Part shown: positions 22,851 to 34,262 of the stretch, in pieces
Layout of the letters: every line of letters begins with the position of its first letter
How positions within the stretch are numbered: the first letter of the stretch is position 1
DNA from: Bubalus kerabau
Lineage: Eukaryota > Chordata > Mammalia > Artiodactyla > Bovidae
Assembly: GCF_029407905.1 (NCBI RefSeq)
Contig: NC_073637.1
Span: forward strand, 51,398,501-51,462,500
Length of the DNA: 64,000 nt
Reading direction: 5' to 3'
Notes under the pieces: generated by a model
Told to the model about the DNA's origin: nothing
Database searches by the model: none
Seen by the model: only the letters and a program-made list of their open reading frames with translations
Program-made: the position numbers and the translations under genes

Positions 22851-23810
22851 GGTTAAAGTCCATGAATAAAAGAAGAATGGGGACCATGTCAGATTGTTCA
22901 TAAAAAATATTTTCAGAATTTTTTATAAGACTATTGGCCTGCATATGGATTTCTAATAAGCAAAGGACTTTAAAATACACCTAAGAGCTTATCTTGATCA
23001 TTAATCTGCAAATCACATTCATTGTTGAATATTATTTAGGATATTGGGGTCAAATTGTTTGAATATGACATAGCTAAAACAGGGGAGATGTTGACTATAT
23101 GTTACCCAGATATTACTGAGGATTTTCCTGCTTTTCATGATCAGACAAACCTGGTTTAAGCTCTGTTTCTCAATTTATTGCATGTATGTCCTCCTGTGAT
23201 TCTTAAAAAGTTACAACCTTTCGATCAACTTCTTTTACACTTGTCTTCTTGGGTACAAACCATTGCCAACTGATGGCCGTTTAAAGACATGTAACCACAA
23301 CAGGCAGAAGGTTATTTGAGTTATTTCACTGAGACTATACAGGGGTTTATGTGCAGCAGGTACAAATGAAATGGGAGCTACTACTTTTCTATTTGACTTC
23401 ATCTCTGTTTCCACTTTTTGGAGACAATATAAATCCCACCTGCAGCATAAAACCACCTGGAAAAGGGCCAGAAGCAGCTCCAGAAGCTATTTTCACGGAG
23501 CCTTCCTTATTAAAGCTTTAATATCTTTCTTAGCCAGCAATCACCCCCTCATTCACTCACTAACCCACCTGCCCTAGAATTCTGATGAAAAGTATCTTCC
23601 TTTTGTGTAAACCCTGTGATCAGCCCTTGTTATAGCCCTTCTTAGCCCTGATTCTCACTTTTATTTACAGAAAAATCTCGCTTAATATTCATTTGAAGTA
23701 AAATCTCTCTCTCATGCTCTCCAGCTCTGTAGATTAAACTTAATCACGTGCATGTGCACGCACACACAAATTGTTTTCCATGAATTCTACATTACAGTGG
23801 ATATTCAAAA
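22851..23810. other. Non-coding stretch, no gene seen
   Basis: No repeat or exon is recognised. A short (CA)n occurs at 23752-23768. Confidence 0.5.
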
Positions 23811-24007
23811 GCTATGAAGTGGGACTTCCCTTGGTAGCCCAGTGGTTAAGACTTGGCCTTTCAGCATAGATGGTGAGGGCTTGATCCCTGGTTGGGGAGC
23901 AAAGATCACATATGTCTCACTATCAAAAACCAAAACATAAACGGAAGAAATATTGTAACAAATTCAATAAAGATCTAAAAAGAAAACAAAAGCCACGAGG
24001 CTATGAA
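23811..24007 (+). mobile_element. CHR-type SINE with 8-bp target duplication
   Basis: Head 'gggacttcccttggtagcccagtggttaag', B-box region 'gcttgatccctgg', then a tail with 'gaagaaatattgtaacaaattcaataaag'. The same tail is in the copy at 45737-45925, so both belong to one subfamily. Flanks are GCTATGAA at 23811-23818 and 24000-24007. Confidence 0.87.
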
Positions 24008-25249
24008 AAAAAGGATATCACACTACACCACACTACAACTCAAAACAACATAATACATTCCAATTTAACATAAAAAAGCGGCAAAGTCAAGTTTCTCCTG
24101 ATTTTTAACATTCCTGACTGTTAACTGTTGAGGATCAGAAAGGTTCCTTAATTCCACAAACACTTATTTAAGGGTTATCTAGATGTCCTGCCTTGCACTG
24201 CCCTATGTTGGGTGCAAGAAATAGTGTAATGAGTAAGACTCACCCTCTTTCCTTGAAGAAGTTCATGGTAAAAATTACAGTAATATCTTTCTTTTGATTT
24301 ATTGTTAACCAACCAGTAGGCACAACAGTTGTATCGGTCACCTTTATAGTACTCTGTAGAGGAAACACGCTTATCCCAAATATGCTTATGATCACTGCTC
24401 AGGAAGTTACTTTTATACCAAGGTGCTCATTCTCTCTGGTAATCTCAGGCTTCCCACTCCTCTCACACCTATCAGTGTCAAAGGTTTTAGATTTCTTGGA
24501 CCAGTGGAGAGTTAACTAACCTCAAGCTTGATTCCCCCTTTTCCTCCACATCATAGGAGTCCCCAGAAGCAACTCATTTCAAAGTGCACTTGAGCCTGGA
24601 TCTGAACTAGTGAGTTTCTAGCTCTGCTTTTGGCATGTCACATGACCGTCAAGTCTCTGGACTATGGACAGACCATTTTATTTCACTTCCAACAAAAGGT
24701 AGGTTACAAAAGAGAGGCTGAAATTTTAATCGTCTCATAAAGCACTCTAGAAAGAATCTTAAAAACAAGCAGAAAACACCTCTGTGCTAGTAGAGGATGA
24801 ATCCATGAACTGAAGAGAGGCTTGGATTGGTTAGCAGTTCTTCTGAACTGTTTCTGCATCATCAAGGAAATCAGAATGGTTGGAACTCTGGGATCTAAGA
24901 GAGAAGCACAAGGTGAGGAGTAGTGTGGCTGTTCAAACCAAAGTGGATATTGTTGGTGGAAATTATTTGGGATGAAGAATGAGAAGAAATGGAAAAGTAA
25001 GGAATTTTCCTTATTTTGAGGAGCTTAAAAGCTTCCACTCCATTCTGACAAGTACAAAGTGGAATAGATCGAAGAATCAGGAACTCTTCTTGGATCTGGA
25101 AGGGAGAGAGGACATATGTCAGACTGCTAACCCAAGATTGGAGAAACAGGCATATACAGGAAGTCATGGCTGCTTAGAGTCCATTAAATACACACCAAGC
25201 TCTAATGAGGCTCAGAATATTCTCAAATGCTTTTTTCTATTTCTTGAGT
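24008..25249. other. Non-coding stretch with a possible ancient repeat
   Basis: About 24158-24285 ('ccctatgttgggtgcaagaaatagtgtaatgagtaagactcac...') resembles an old L2/MIR-type end. The rest is unrecognised. Confidence 0.45.
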
Positions 25250-25916
25250 GTTCAGTTCAGTTCAGTTCAGTTCAGTCGCTCAGTCGTGTCCGACTCTTTG
25301 TGACCCCATGAATCACAGCAAGCCAGGCCTCCCTGTCCATCACCAACTCCCAGAGTTCACTCAAACTCATGTCAATGAAGTCGATGATGCCATCCAGCCA
25401 TCTCATCCTCTGCCATCCCCTTCTCTTCCTGGCCCCAATCCCTCCCAGCATCAGGGTCTTCTCAAATGAGTCAACTCTTCTCATGAGGTGGCCAAAGTAC
25501 TGGAGTTTCAGCTTCAACATCAGTCCTTCCAAAGAACACCCAGGACTGATCTCCTTTAGGATGGTCTGGTAGTATCTCCTTGTAGTTTAGGGACTCTCAA
25601 GAGTCTTCTCCAACACCACAGTTCAAAAGTATCAATTCTTCGGCGCTCAGCTTTCTTCACAGTCCAACTCTCACATCCATACATGACCACTGGAACAACC
25701 ATAGCCTTGACTAGACAGATCTTTGTTGGCAAAGTAATGTCTCTGCTTTTGAATATGCTATCTAGGTTGGTCATAACTTTCCTTCCAAGGAGCAAGCGTC
25801 TTTTAATTTCATGGCTGCAATCACCATCTGCAGTGATTTTGGAGCCCCATAAAACAAAGTCTGACACTGTTTCCACATTTCCCCATCTATTTCCCATGAA
25901 GTGATGGGACCAGATG
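25250..25916 (-). mobile_element. BovB LINE 3' part, (TGAAC)n tail
   Basis: A minus-strand copy whose tail shows on the plus strand as (GTTCA)n at 25250-25275. It ends 5' at the 'gatgggaccagatg' segment. It encodes only the protein C-terminus (CESWTVKK, WCWRRLLRV and EGLMLKLKL segments). A one-base loss near 25879 shifts frame, and the CGA codon mutated elsewhere is TGG here. Confidence 0.95.
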
Positions 25917-27589
25917 TTAACAGTCATTTATTCTTCAAATCTTAGCTCACTCCCCAATCCAATCCGAATCCATCATTTTTACTCATTCCCTTGGCATACT
26001 GAATGAATTAATGAATGCATAAGGACATACTTCATTGCTATCACATGTCTCCTTTTTGCAGACCCACAGTTGCCCTTTATTGGAAAACTCATACCTAATG
26101 TACAGAGGCCATTTTTAGGCTTTGGACCTTGAATTCATTTTCATTGCATAGCCTGTTCCTATTTACAAAGTGTGTTCTTAAAGAGTTTGTCATTTAATTC
26201 TTATGAAGGAGACATTAGTTTTATTGCTGTTCTACAGATAGAGAAAGTTTCAAAAATGATCACATCCATTATCTGGTAAATACCAAAAACATGTAAAAAG
26301 ATGAAAGTGATTTGGAGCCTGGATAACCTGAATGGTTTCTTCACTCTCTGCTCTCCTTGACTAGGTAAAGCTAGTTTGAATTTCAAAATGAATTCTCTTC
26401 TAGTCTCTGTGAAAAGACATCAGCCATCAGACCCAGTGAACATTCAAGGCAAATATCAGAAAACTTTCCATTTAAACACTAAACACCAGTGACAATCACA
26501 AAAAGGGCAACTCTGTTCCCACCTCCCTTGCATCCATCCCCTCACCACAAACACTCAAACAAGCCATTAAATAGGAGAGAAAATGTGTTCCAAATATTCT
26601 ACTCCAATTTTGATTTCTTGATGTGATTATAGCCATGAGGAAATCACTCAGAACAGCTGTGTAGAGATTTCAGATGTTTATCAGCTTGGCATTTCTAGAA
26701 AAAAAAGAAAAAGTCTCTGAAACCTAATCATTCTATGGCATGAGGTTACACAGACCCCTAAGAAATAGTGGGAGCTTGAGGATTGGGATAGCCATTAAAA
26801 TTGGAATGTTATCTCCTAGCAGATCCAGCAAAGCAGAAACTAAAAGCTCACTATGATTTTCTCATATATATAATTTTCTCATTATCATTTGTATATAAAG
26901 TAAGTGTTAACATAAATAGATATTTTAATATGAAGGCTTATATTTTTGTCTCTCTCTCTCTCTCTTTTTTTTTTTTGAGTAGCTAACTAATCTTACTGGA
27001 AATGTTCAAGTAGAAAAATATGTTGAGTAATAACTACATAGTCTTGGGGATTTTCAATAATGTTAGACTATAAACCTAGATAATCCTCTTTGGTTTCAGA
27101 AGAGAAATAAGTTTCAAGCTAGATGAAAACTACAGATTGAAAAAAAGAAAGCCAACTTCTGCTCAGCTGTCAAAGTACAAAATAAATCAGTGGACCTTGG
27201 GTAATAACTCAGTCAACCACTTGCTGTTCAGTCCAGATAGGTAAGCCAGACTGTCTTTCGGTGTAGAGTAAAAATTTTAAGTATTCAAATAGCATTTTTC
27301 TATAAGTTAATGTAACCTAGATTTAGTCTAGCTTCTCTTGTTGACTTGAAAAGATATGTGTAACAATTTCTACAGGAAATATTATTAGACAGCTTGTTAT
27401 ATTTGTAAATACATGGAAAAATTCCTTTGATATCTGCTACCATCTTTACATGATTGGCAGTTTTCAAGAATTCTGGTAAAGCTTATGACTACTTCAGCCA
27501 ATAGAGCACGGGTGAAGTAACACCATGTGATTTATGAGATAGAATAATAAAGATAATGCTGTTTCTTCCTTACTCATTTAAATTCTTGC
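25917..27589. other. Non-coding stretch with one MIR-like piece and a (TC)n run
   Basis: A reverse MIR-like segment is likely at 26170-26275 ('cattaattcttatgaagg...attgctgttctacagatagagaaag'). A (TC)n then poly(T) run is at 26950-26978. No gene is recognised. Confidence 0.45.
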
Positions 27590-27972
27590 AAATGATAACC
27601 TCAGTTGCCATGCAAAAATTCCAACTACCCCAAAAGCCACCATGCTGTGAAGACCCCCAAATCACAAGGAGAAACCATATATACCTGTAGGTGGGCCAGG
27701 CAGCCGCATAAGTCTCCCCGCCCAAGGGCCGTACATGCAAGTGAACAAATCTCCACATGACTCTGGCTTCCAGCCTGTAAGTCATCCTCAACCTCTAAGT
27801 TTTTCCAGGGAGGCCCTGGATACTGTGGACCAGAGACAAGCCATTTCTGCGGTTTCCTGTCTAAATTCTTGTCCTACAGACTCTGTGTGAATAATGGAAT
27901 GATTGATTTGAGCCACTCAGCCTTGGGTTGATTTTATGATACAGCAATAGGAACTGGAACAATGGGTGACTG
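27590..27972 (+). mobile_element. Old MaLR-type (MLT1-like) LTR
   Basis: The 3' end pattern is readable: 'cctacagactctgtgtgaataatggaatgattgatttgagccactcagccttgggttgattttatgatacagcaataggaactgga'. It matches the MaLR consensus order (gagaataata, aagccactaagttttggg, gttacacagcaatag). The upstream part is diverged. The 73-codon minus frame here is a by-product. Confidence 0.6.
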
Positions 27973-29001
27973 GAATATTTTTCCAGTGACCGCAGCCTTC
28001 AGACTATAAACCCAAATAGACTTCCCAACTCTTTGGCAGGCTTCCTCTTGGATGATGTTAGCAAAGAGCACCAGCTGAGTTTGCAGAAGCAGAGGTGCTA
28101 ATCCTGCCTTCCCCACAGATACACCAACAATGTACACGTGAAATGGAGACTATAGGAAGCAATTCACATGATTGAAGGAATATTTTAAATAAAGCGTAGC
28201 TTCCACAACCCAGAAGTATCAGGCAAAGATTTTATACAGTTTGATTATCTTGATATCAGTTTAAATGCTACTTCATTTTGCATGTATCATCTGATCATTG
28301 TATGAAATCTACAGAAAGGTCTGAATTAGCAAAGAGGAAATGGGAAAGTCATTTGTCAACAAATAATACTAGTCAGTTCTTATATGAGGTTTGACGTAGG
28401 GATTAGTAAAATGCATAAAAGCATTTGGCCCCCAGAGACTAACTCCATGATCATTCCACAATAATCAATTTGCGTTCCGGACTCTGTGACCAATGCCCTG
28501 ATATAGACCAGCTCAGCTGGAAGTGACATCATTTAATTTGCGTTATTGGAAGGAATAGTGGTTTCTCCTCTCATCTTAATGATCTAAAGAGACCAGAAAA
28601 ATCTATGTTTATATTCAGCTCCTTTCTTTACCAACTCAGTCCTGGAAACTAGCATCTCACTAATTTCTCTAGCACTATTAATACATGTTAAAGTAATTAA
28701 AGAGTTTAGGAAACATTCAGGCTAAAACATTCAGAAGTGAATTGATTCATAAACTTACTTCCAATTTACTTCTCCCCCAGAGAAGGACAAAAAAATCACT
28801 ATGGCCCAAAGAAACTTAAGAGTGCACATACATTATTTTAAAAAGAATTGAGCCCTTTTCCTTTTATTCAGAAGAAATTGTTTAGTAAAAATATGCTGGG
28901 AGGCATATACATTGGCAGTGTCTTCCCTCCATGAAGTATAAAATTTATTCACTCTCCCAATAAAATAGTTCTCATTTTCATTCCAACTATATATGCTTGG
29001 T
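27973..29001. other. Non-coding stretch, no gene seen
   Basis: Unique-looking sequence without recognised repeat or exon. Confidence 0.5.
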
Positions 29002-29245
29002 AAGGCAGAGTAAGGGGCTTCCCCAATGGCTCAGTGGTAAAGAATCTGCCTGCCAATGCAGGAAACATGGGTTCAATACTTGGGTTGGGAAGATTCCCTG
29101 GTGGAGGAAATGGCAACCCACCTCCAGCATTCTTGCTTGGATAAAAATCCCATGGACAAAGGAGCCTGGCAGGCTATACACTTCATGGGGTCGCAAAGAG
29201 TCATACATGACTGAATGACTAAGCAGGAGTATGAAGGCAGAATAA
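29002..29245 (+). mobile_element. Bov-tA SINE with 12-bp target duplication
   Basis: tRNA-derived head ('ggggcttccccaatggctcagtggtaaag'), B-box-like gttcaatacttg, then a BovA body ending 'gactgaatgactaagc'. The element is about 29014-29233. Flanks AAGGCAGAGTAA (29002-29013) and AAGGCAGAATAA (29234-29245) differ at one base. Confidence 0.94.
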
Positions 29246-29248
29246 TAC

Positions 29249-29370
29249 TTTTTTTTTTTTGGCTGCACCATGCATCTCGTGGGATCTTAGTTCTCCCACT
29301 AGGGATCGAATCCAGGCCCTCAGCAGTGAAAACATGGAGTTTTAACCAATGGACCGCCAGGGAATTCCCT
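29249..29370 (-). mobile_element. CHR-type SINE, adjacent to the preceding Bov-tA
   Basis: T-run (29249-29260, the tail), 'ggctgcaccatgcatctcgtgggatcttag', 'gggatcgaatcc' (reverse B box), and 'ttaaccaatggaccgccagggaattccc' (reverse head). It lies tail to tail with the Bov-tA to its left, only three bases from that element's target duplication. Confidence 0.9.
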
Positions 29371-29426
29371 TGATTTTATTCTTACATTCAGTAATGTCTG
29401 CTTTTATAATGATAACTTTTGTGTTG

Positions 29427-29466
29427 TCACACACATTCATACACACACACATATACACACACAAAG
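29427..29466. repeat. (CA)n microsatellite, interrupted
   Basis: cacacacattcatacacacacacatatacacacacaa: a CA run broken by TA and TC units. Confidence 0.9.
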
Positions 29467-30599
29467 CCAAAAAAGGAGGTGGAGAATTAGCCAACTTTGC
29501 TCATCTCAGGCTGTGTAGACCGCTAAATTTGACAACTCAAGGAATCACACTAAACCTATATTCATTGTAACAAAGTGGGGGGTAAGCAAATATTCAACTT
29601 TACTTTGGACAGCTAAATCCCTTTAGCTTTACGAGGTTCTCCTAGAACTTTAGTAGCTTCTGAGTGTAGTGGAATAGAAAAGGGCCACTCTACTGAGGTA
29701 TTTAGCCATCAAGCAAAGACTCTATTGCTATGACACTGGAGGGATGGAGAAAACCCATAATCAGGTTAAAACTGAAATCATGGCTCTGTTTTAGGTTAGT
29801 ACAATGCACACTTTTATACAGGCAACCTATATAAACTCATACTTCTTATGGATTAACTGGCATGTTGCAGGTATTTTGTGAAAAAATCCTGTTTTTCGAT
29901 TTAATAGAGAAAAGGAGTCATTAACTCACTCATTCCTCAGTGGAATTTCTATAGGCAGGTTTTATAAACAGCTTATTTTACAGCCTGTGTATAGCACATG
30001 TGTGAATGTGTCTGTAAGCAAGCATAAACTTGAACATAAATATATTAATAAAACAAACCAACCTCAACCAACTTTTGTAATTTTTTTTGTTTATAGGTTT
30101 AAGCAGCTTGCCTGATCTAAAAATAAGGAAATCTTATTGTTCCTAAATAAAATCATTCTATTTATAACAAGCCCATGAGTTTCATAAGGGTCATTACTGA
30201 CCTCTATGCATTTGTACTTTGAGGAAAGTGGTGTCAGTCATAAACCCTTTTTCCAATGTGGGCTAAATTCAGCTTGTTTAAAGGATAATCTGGCAACCAT
30301 ACCTTTCTTCTCACACTGTTCATTCAATATACAGATCCAATCTGCCTTCCTTTCTTTCACTCAACCTCTGTGTGTGTATGTGTGGTGGGACAAGAAGACT
30401 TTTCCTCAACTTTCTATCCTGTAAATTGCCTTTTAATAACTAATTAAGAGTCCATATGTAAATGACTCTTCCTTGCTCATATAAATCCACTTTAAATGTA
30501 AATTCATGGAAAAATAAAAAGTACGTTTCTTTTTTTTGCTACAAATAACAGCAGATGTTTAAAAAATATAAGCTTTGATCATTAGCAGAATGTTTGAGT
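29467..30599. other. Non-coding stretch, no gene seen
   Basis: AT-rich. No repeat or exon is recognised. A short (TG)n lies at 30369-30380. Confidence 0.5.
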
Positions 30600-30922
30600 A
30601 TCTATGGTATGTTTATTCAATGAAATACTATATGACACTGAGAATGAATACAATTTTCCTCCCTGCAATGGCATGGATGGATCTCCCAGACCAACATTGG
30701 CAAAATAAGTCAGAATCCAAAAGAATATATTCTATACAATTCCACTTACATGCAGTTTAAATCTAATCTACAATGTTGCAAAGCAAATTATGTTTACATG
30801 TAGAAAAGTAACATAGAGGGGACTTTGGATTGGCTTTTAGGGACTGATAATGGTATTGTTTTTGATCTGGGTGTTAGTCACCTGAGTAAGTTCACTTTAC
30901 ATAAATCATTAAGCTATGCACT
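30600..30922 (+). mobile_element. Old L1 (L1M-type) 3' end
   Basis: Landmarks of the old L1 3' region in sense orientation: 'caatgaaatactatatgacac', 'atggcatggatggatctccc', 'gaatatattctatacaattccacttacatgcagtt', 'tgatctgggtgttagtcacctgagtaagttcactttac', 'attaagctatgcactt'. It is diverged and lacks a poly(A). A Bov-tA follows directly. Confidence 0.8.
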
Positions 30923-31130
30923 TGGCGGCAGTAGTAAATAACCCAGCTGCCAGTGCAGAAGACTCTGAGACATGGGTTTGATCCCTGGGTCAGGAAGATC
31001 CCCTGGAGGAGGCCATGACAACCCACTCCAGTATTCTTGCCTGAAAAATCCCATGGACAGAGGAGCCTGGTGGGCTATGGTCCATAGGGTTGCAAAGCAT
31101 CAGACACAACTGAAGCAATTGAGCATGCAC
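30923..31130 (+). mobile_element. Bov-tA SINE, decayed head
   Basis: The tRNA part is diverged ('gtagtaaataacccagctgccagtgcag', B-box region gggtttgatccctgg at 30974-30988). The BovA body is good ('ccactccagtattcttgcctg...ccatggacagaggagcctggtggg') and ends near 'actgaagcaattgagc'. Confidence 0.9.
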
Positions 31131-31210
31131 GCATGCATGTGTACTTGTTATTTAGGCATTTTAAAATAATATCTTATAGTTTAATAAGTTCAGAAATGAA
31201 CCAAAACTGA

Positions 31211-31373
31211 AAAACCTAAAACAAGGAATTCCCTGGTGGTTCAGTTCTGTGGATTCCGAAATTTAACTGCAGGGGCATGGGTTTGATTCCTGGTCAGGGA
31301 ATTAAGATCCTGCATAAAGGCTATTATGATCGCAAACCAAACCAAACCAAAACAACAAAAAACTTAAAACAAG
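31211..31373 (+). mobile_element. CHR-type SINE with 15-bp target duplication
   Basis: Head 'ggaattccctggtggttcag', B-box region 'gggtttgattcctggtcagggaatt', short body, and a tail converted to (AACCA)n near 31334-31350. The element is 31226-31358. Flanks AAAACCTAAAACAAG (31211-31225) and AAAACTTAAAACAAG (31359-31373) differ at one base. Confidence 0.9.
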
Positions 31374-31829
31374 AAAACCATTTAAGTCTATCTCTGCATT
31401 ATTTTGGTCCTAGTATAACGTTCACCTTCTTGTGTTCCATTTTTTATATGAATTCTTTTTTCTTTTAGTTTCTTTTCACAAGGCCTACAGAATGTTTTCC
31501 TACATCAGTGGTTTCCATTTGACGCTTGCCATTCAGATCAGTAAAAGAGCTTCCTGGGTCAAAACCACAACACATTTTCCTAGGATTAATCAAATTATCT
31601 GGGTCATTCTTAGCAGTAATTAAAGCTGGAGAAGTTAGTTTGTAGTCACTTTTTCCTTTTTCTTCTCCCTTTCTTGTTTCCCTCCCTCCTCCATTCCCTT
31701 TGCCATTTTTCTCAACTTACTTTTCAGAGCCTTTCTTGATCCCTCGATTATGCCTTTATATGTCAAGATCTACAAATCTTCTTTCTACGATGGAAATCTA
31801 CTTTGCTAATGGTAGAGACATGTCCTTAT
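31374..31829. other. Non-coding stretch, pyrimidine-rich in part
   Basis: T/C-rich around 31648-31700 ('tttttccttttttcttctccctttcttgtttccctccctcctcc'-like). No gene is seen. Confidence 0.5.
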
Positions 31830-32042
31830 GTTGTTTTTTTGTTTAGCCACTAAGTCCTTTCTGACTCTTTTGAGACCCCATGAACTGTAGCCCACCAGGC
31901 TCCTCTGTCCATGGGATTTTGCAAGCAAGAATACAGGAGTGGGTTGCCATTTCCTTCTCCAATGGACATTCCTGACCCAGGGTTGGAACCTGTGTCTCAT
32001 GCATTGCAGGAAGATTCTTCACACAAAGCCACTCAGGAAACC
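31830..32042 (-). mobile_element. Bov-tA SINE
   Basis: Plus-strand order: T-rich end, BovA body ('accccatgaactgtagcccaccagg ... ggagtgggttgccatttccttctcc'), then the reversed tRNA head ('cattgcaggaagattcttcacacaaagccactcaggaaaccc'). Confidence 0.93.
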
Positions 32043-32047
32043 CATAT

Positions 32048-32155
32048 GTGCCTATGTGCTTAGTCACTCAGTCGTGTCTGACTCTTTGTGACCCCTTGGA
32101 CTGTAGCCCGCCAGGCTCCTCTCTCCATGGGGATTCTCCAGGCAAAAATACTGGC
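32048..32155 (-). mobile_element. BovA fragment directly after the Bov-tA
   Basis: The 3' half of a BovA unit ('gcttagtcactcagtcgtgtctgactctttg...ctccatggggattctccaggcaaaaatactgg'), truncated at its 5' side. It has the same orientation as the SINE five bases to its left. The pair may be two insertions. Confidence 0.88.
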
Positions 32156-33113
32156 CCAAATCCATAGAATGTACAACATCAAGAGTGAACCCTAATGGAA
32201 ACTATGGCCTTTGGATGATAATGATGTGTCCATGTAAGTTCCTCATTTGTAACAAATGTACTGCTCTGCTGGAGGATGTTGGTAACAGGAGAGACTATGC
32301 ATGCATGAGAGCAGGGTGTAGGGAGGAAACCTTTGTATCATCTGCTCAAGTTTCTAATTAAAAAAAATAGATATTTAAATAGGTATCAAAAAATACTAAA
32401 CATATCTAGTACTTACATTAGTGGACCTTTCCTTCTAGCCTTCAGCTTTCTTTACCTCTAAATAGAAGAAGATATAATCCAGAGCATTATTCCAGTATGC
32501 AAACAATAATTAGTAAGGACTAGACTATAATTAACCTAGGCAATGCCTTTTGTGAGCATTAGACAAAGCATTCCTTCCTCAAGTGAAAATGAAATTTGTT
32601 TGAAGTGAATGTATTATTGCACAGTCTGAAAATCCTGGATCAGGAGAGCTTTTTAGAGCCACTCAGGCTCTGTGCACACACATATGCCCCCTCAAGTAAA
32701 GAATCCTGTCCCATCAAAGTAGAATGGAAGTCAGCGAGCAGGTGGAATTTGATGTCCAGAAGCTGAGATGAGGTGACAGAGGTAACCTCAGGCAACGCTG
32801 AAACAGAGCAAGGGCGAAGAACAGCTTGTCCAGTAAGTGCAAGATTGTGTTCTTCCAAATGAGTGTCTGTGATCATGTGGATTCAGATGTATTATTCTGG
32901 GGTTGCCTCTTTCCTGCTCCAGCATCAGCTGGGAGGCCTGGATTTTACTCCATCACTGAAGAGATAAAAAGTATCTCTAGATTTTTTGACTGCCCCAGAA
33001 AAGAAGTCAGTTCATAAATGCTGTTTCTTCTTTCTACTATATAGTGGCACTATTGAGTAACTGTCTTGCACATCCAATGGACCCACTCCTGCTGGGGAAT
33101 ATGACATTATACT
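32156..33113. other. Non-coding stretch, no gene seen
   Basis: No repeat or exon is recognised. Two opposed short frames (32640-32876 minus, 32826-33017 plus) have no motif. Confidence 0.5.
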
Positions 33114-33318
33114 AGGGCTTCCCTGGTGGCTCAGATGGTGAACAATCTGCCTGCAATGCAGGAGATCAGAGTTCAGTCCTTGGGTCAAGAAGATCCCGTG
33201 GAGAAAGGAATGGCTACCCACTCCAGTATTCTTGCCTGGAGAATTCCATGGTTAGAGGAGCCTGGGTGGGATACACTCCATGGGGGTGCAAAGAGTCGGA
33301 TATGACTGAAAGGCTACA
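33114..33318 (+). mobile_element. Bov-tA SINE
   Basis: Head 'gggcttccctggtggctcagatggtgaac', body 'atggctacccactccagtattcttgcctgg', end 'cggatatgactgaaaggctac', then a T-run. A clear target duplication is not visible. Confidence 0.94.
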
Positions 33319-33740
33319 ATTTTTTTTCAGGCAACATGTGAGAGAATATTAGTTCATTCTTTCATGCTCAGTCAATCTCATGGTACCTAAGTGTATATGA
33401 ACTTTTAACAATGTGTGTAAACTATGCCAAACCAAATCAACCATCTCCCACCAAATACAACTTTTCTTAGCCTAGGTTACCAGTACAACCTCCACTTTCC
33501 TCAAGATAATTTTATTTCAAGGAACTTGATTTTTCCTAACATTGGTGATAATCACTAACAATAAGTTGAGTGTTGGTTCTTTTGCTTCTCAAATTCCTTC
33601 AGTTCTCTATGCAATTGGATCCACTTCCATGAAAAATTCCACTTGGAAAATCAGATAACTCATTGTGGTTTTGATATAGTCAGAAAATACTCTGTTAGCC
33701 CCTCTCCCATCACCGATCTTTGCCAGTAGGCGTTTCATCG
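33319..33740. other. Non-coding stretch, no gene seen
   Basis: Nothing recognised. Confidence 0.5.
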
Positions 33741-33815
33741 ACTTGATGTGCTCAGTCCTTCAATTATATCTGACTCTTTGAGATCCCATGGTCTGTAGCC
33801 CACCAGACTCCTAAT
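33741..33815 (-). mobile_element. BovA fragment
   Basis: Only the 3' part of a BovA unit remains ('gatgtgctcagtccttcaattatatctgactctttgagatcccatggtctgtagcccaccagactcct'). Confidence 0.82.
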
Positions 33816-34033
33816 TGAGAGCTGATGCTAGTGTTTGATTATAGAAAATGATCTACTTAAAGGTGCATAATATCTCCTTCGGCCCTAAATATACAGAAGA
33901 AAAATAGTTTTTTAAAGAAAATAAAACAAAATTCTGTCTTTGCTTTTAAGGGCATTTTATTTTAAAAAGATTGCACAAATGAGTATTTGGAATAAAGAAG
34001 CTATAATGAGAAAATTTTTATAGAATTATATCT

Positions 34034-34262
34034 TGATGTGTTCAGTCATTCAGTCATGCCTGATTTTTTGTGACCCCATGGACTGTAGCCCACCAGGCTC
34101 CTCTGTCCATTGAGGAGCCCACCAGGCTCCTCTGTCCAGGCAAGAATACTGGAGTGGGTTGCCATTTCCTCCTCCCAGAGATCTTCCTGACCTAGGAATT
34201 GAACCTGCATCTCCTGGGTCTCCTCCGTTTGTAACCAGATTCTTTACCACTGAGACACCTGT
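34034..34262 (-). mobile_element. Bov-tA SINE with an internal duplication
   Basis: Reversed BovA body then reversed tRNA head ('ttctttaccactgagacacctg'). A 23-bp piece of the body (agcccaccaggctcctctgt plus cca) occurs twice, separated by ttgagg (about 34087-34138). The expected 'tgggattctc' is missing between them, so this is a local rearrangement inside the SINE. Confidence 0.92.

Noticed and set aside
25250..25275. GTTCA repeats as a CRISPR-like or satellite array
   Set aside because: They are the short tail repeats of BovB.
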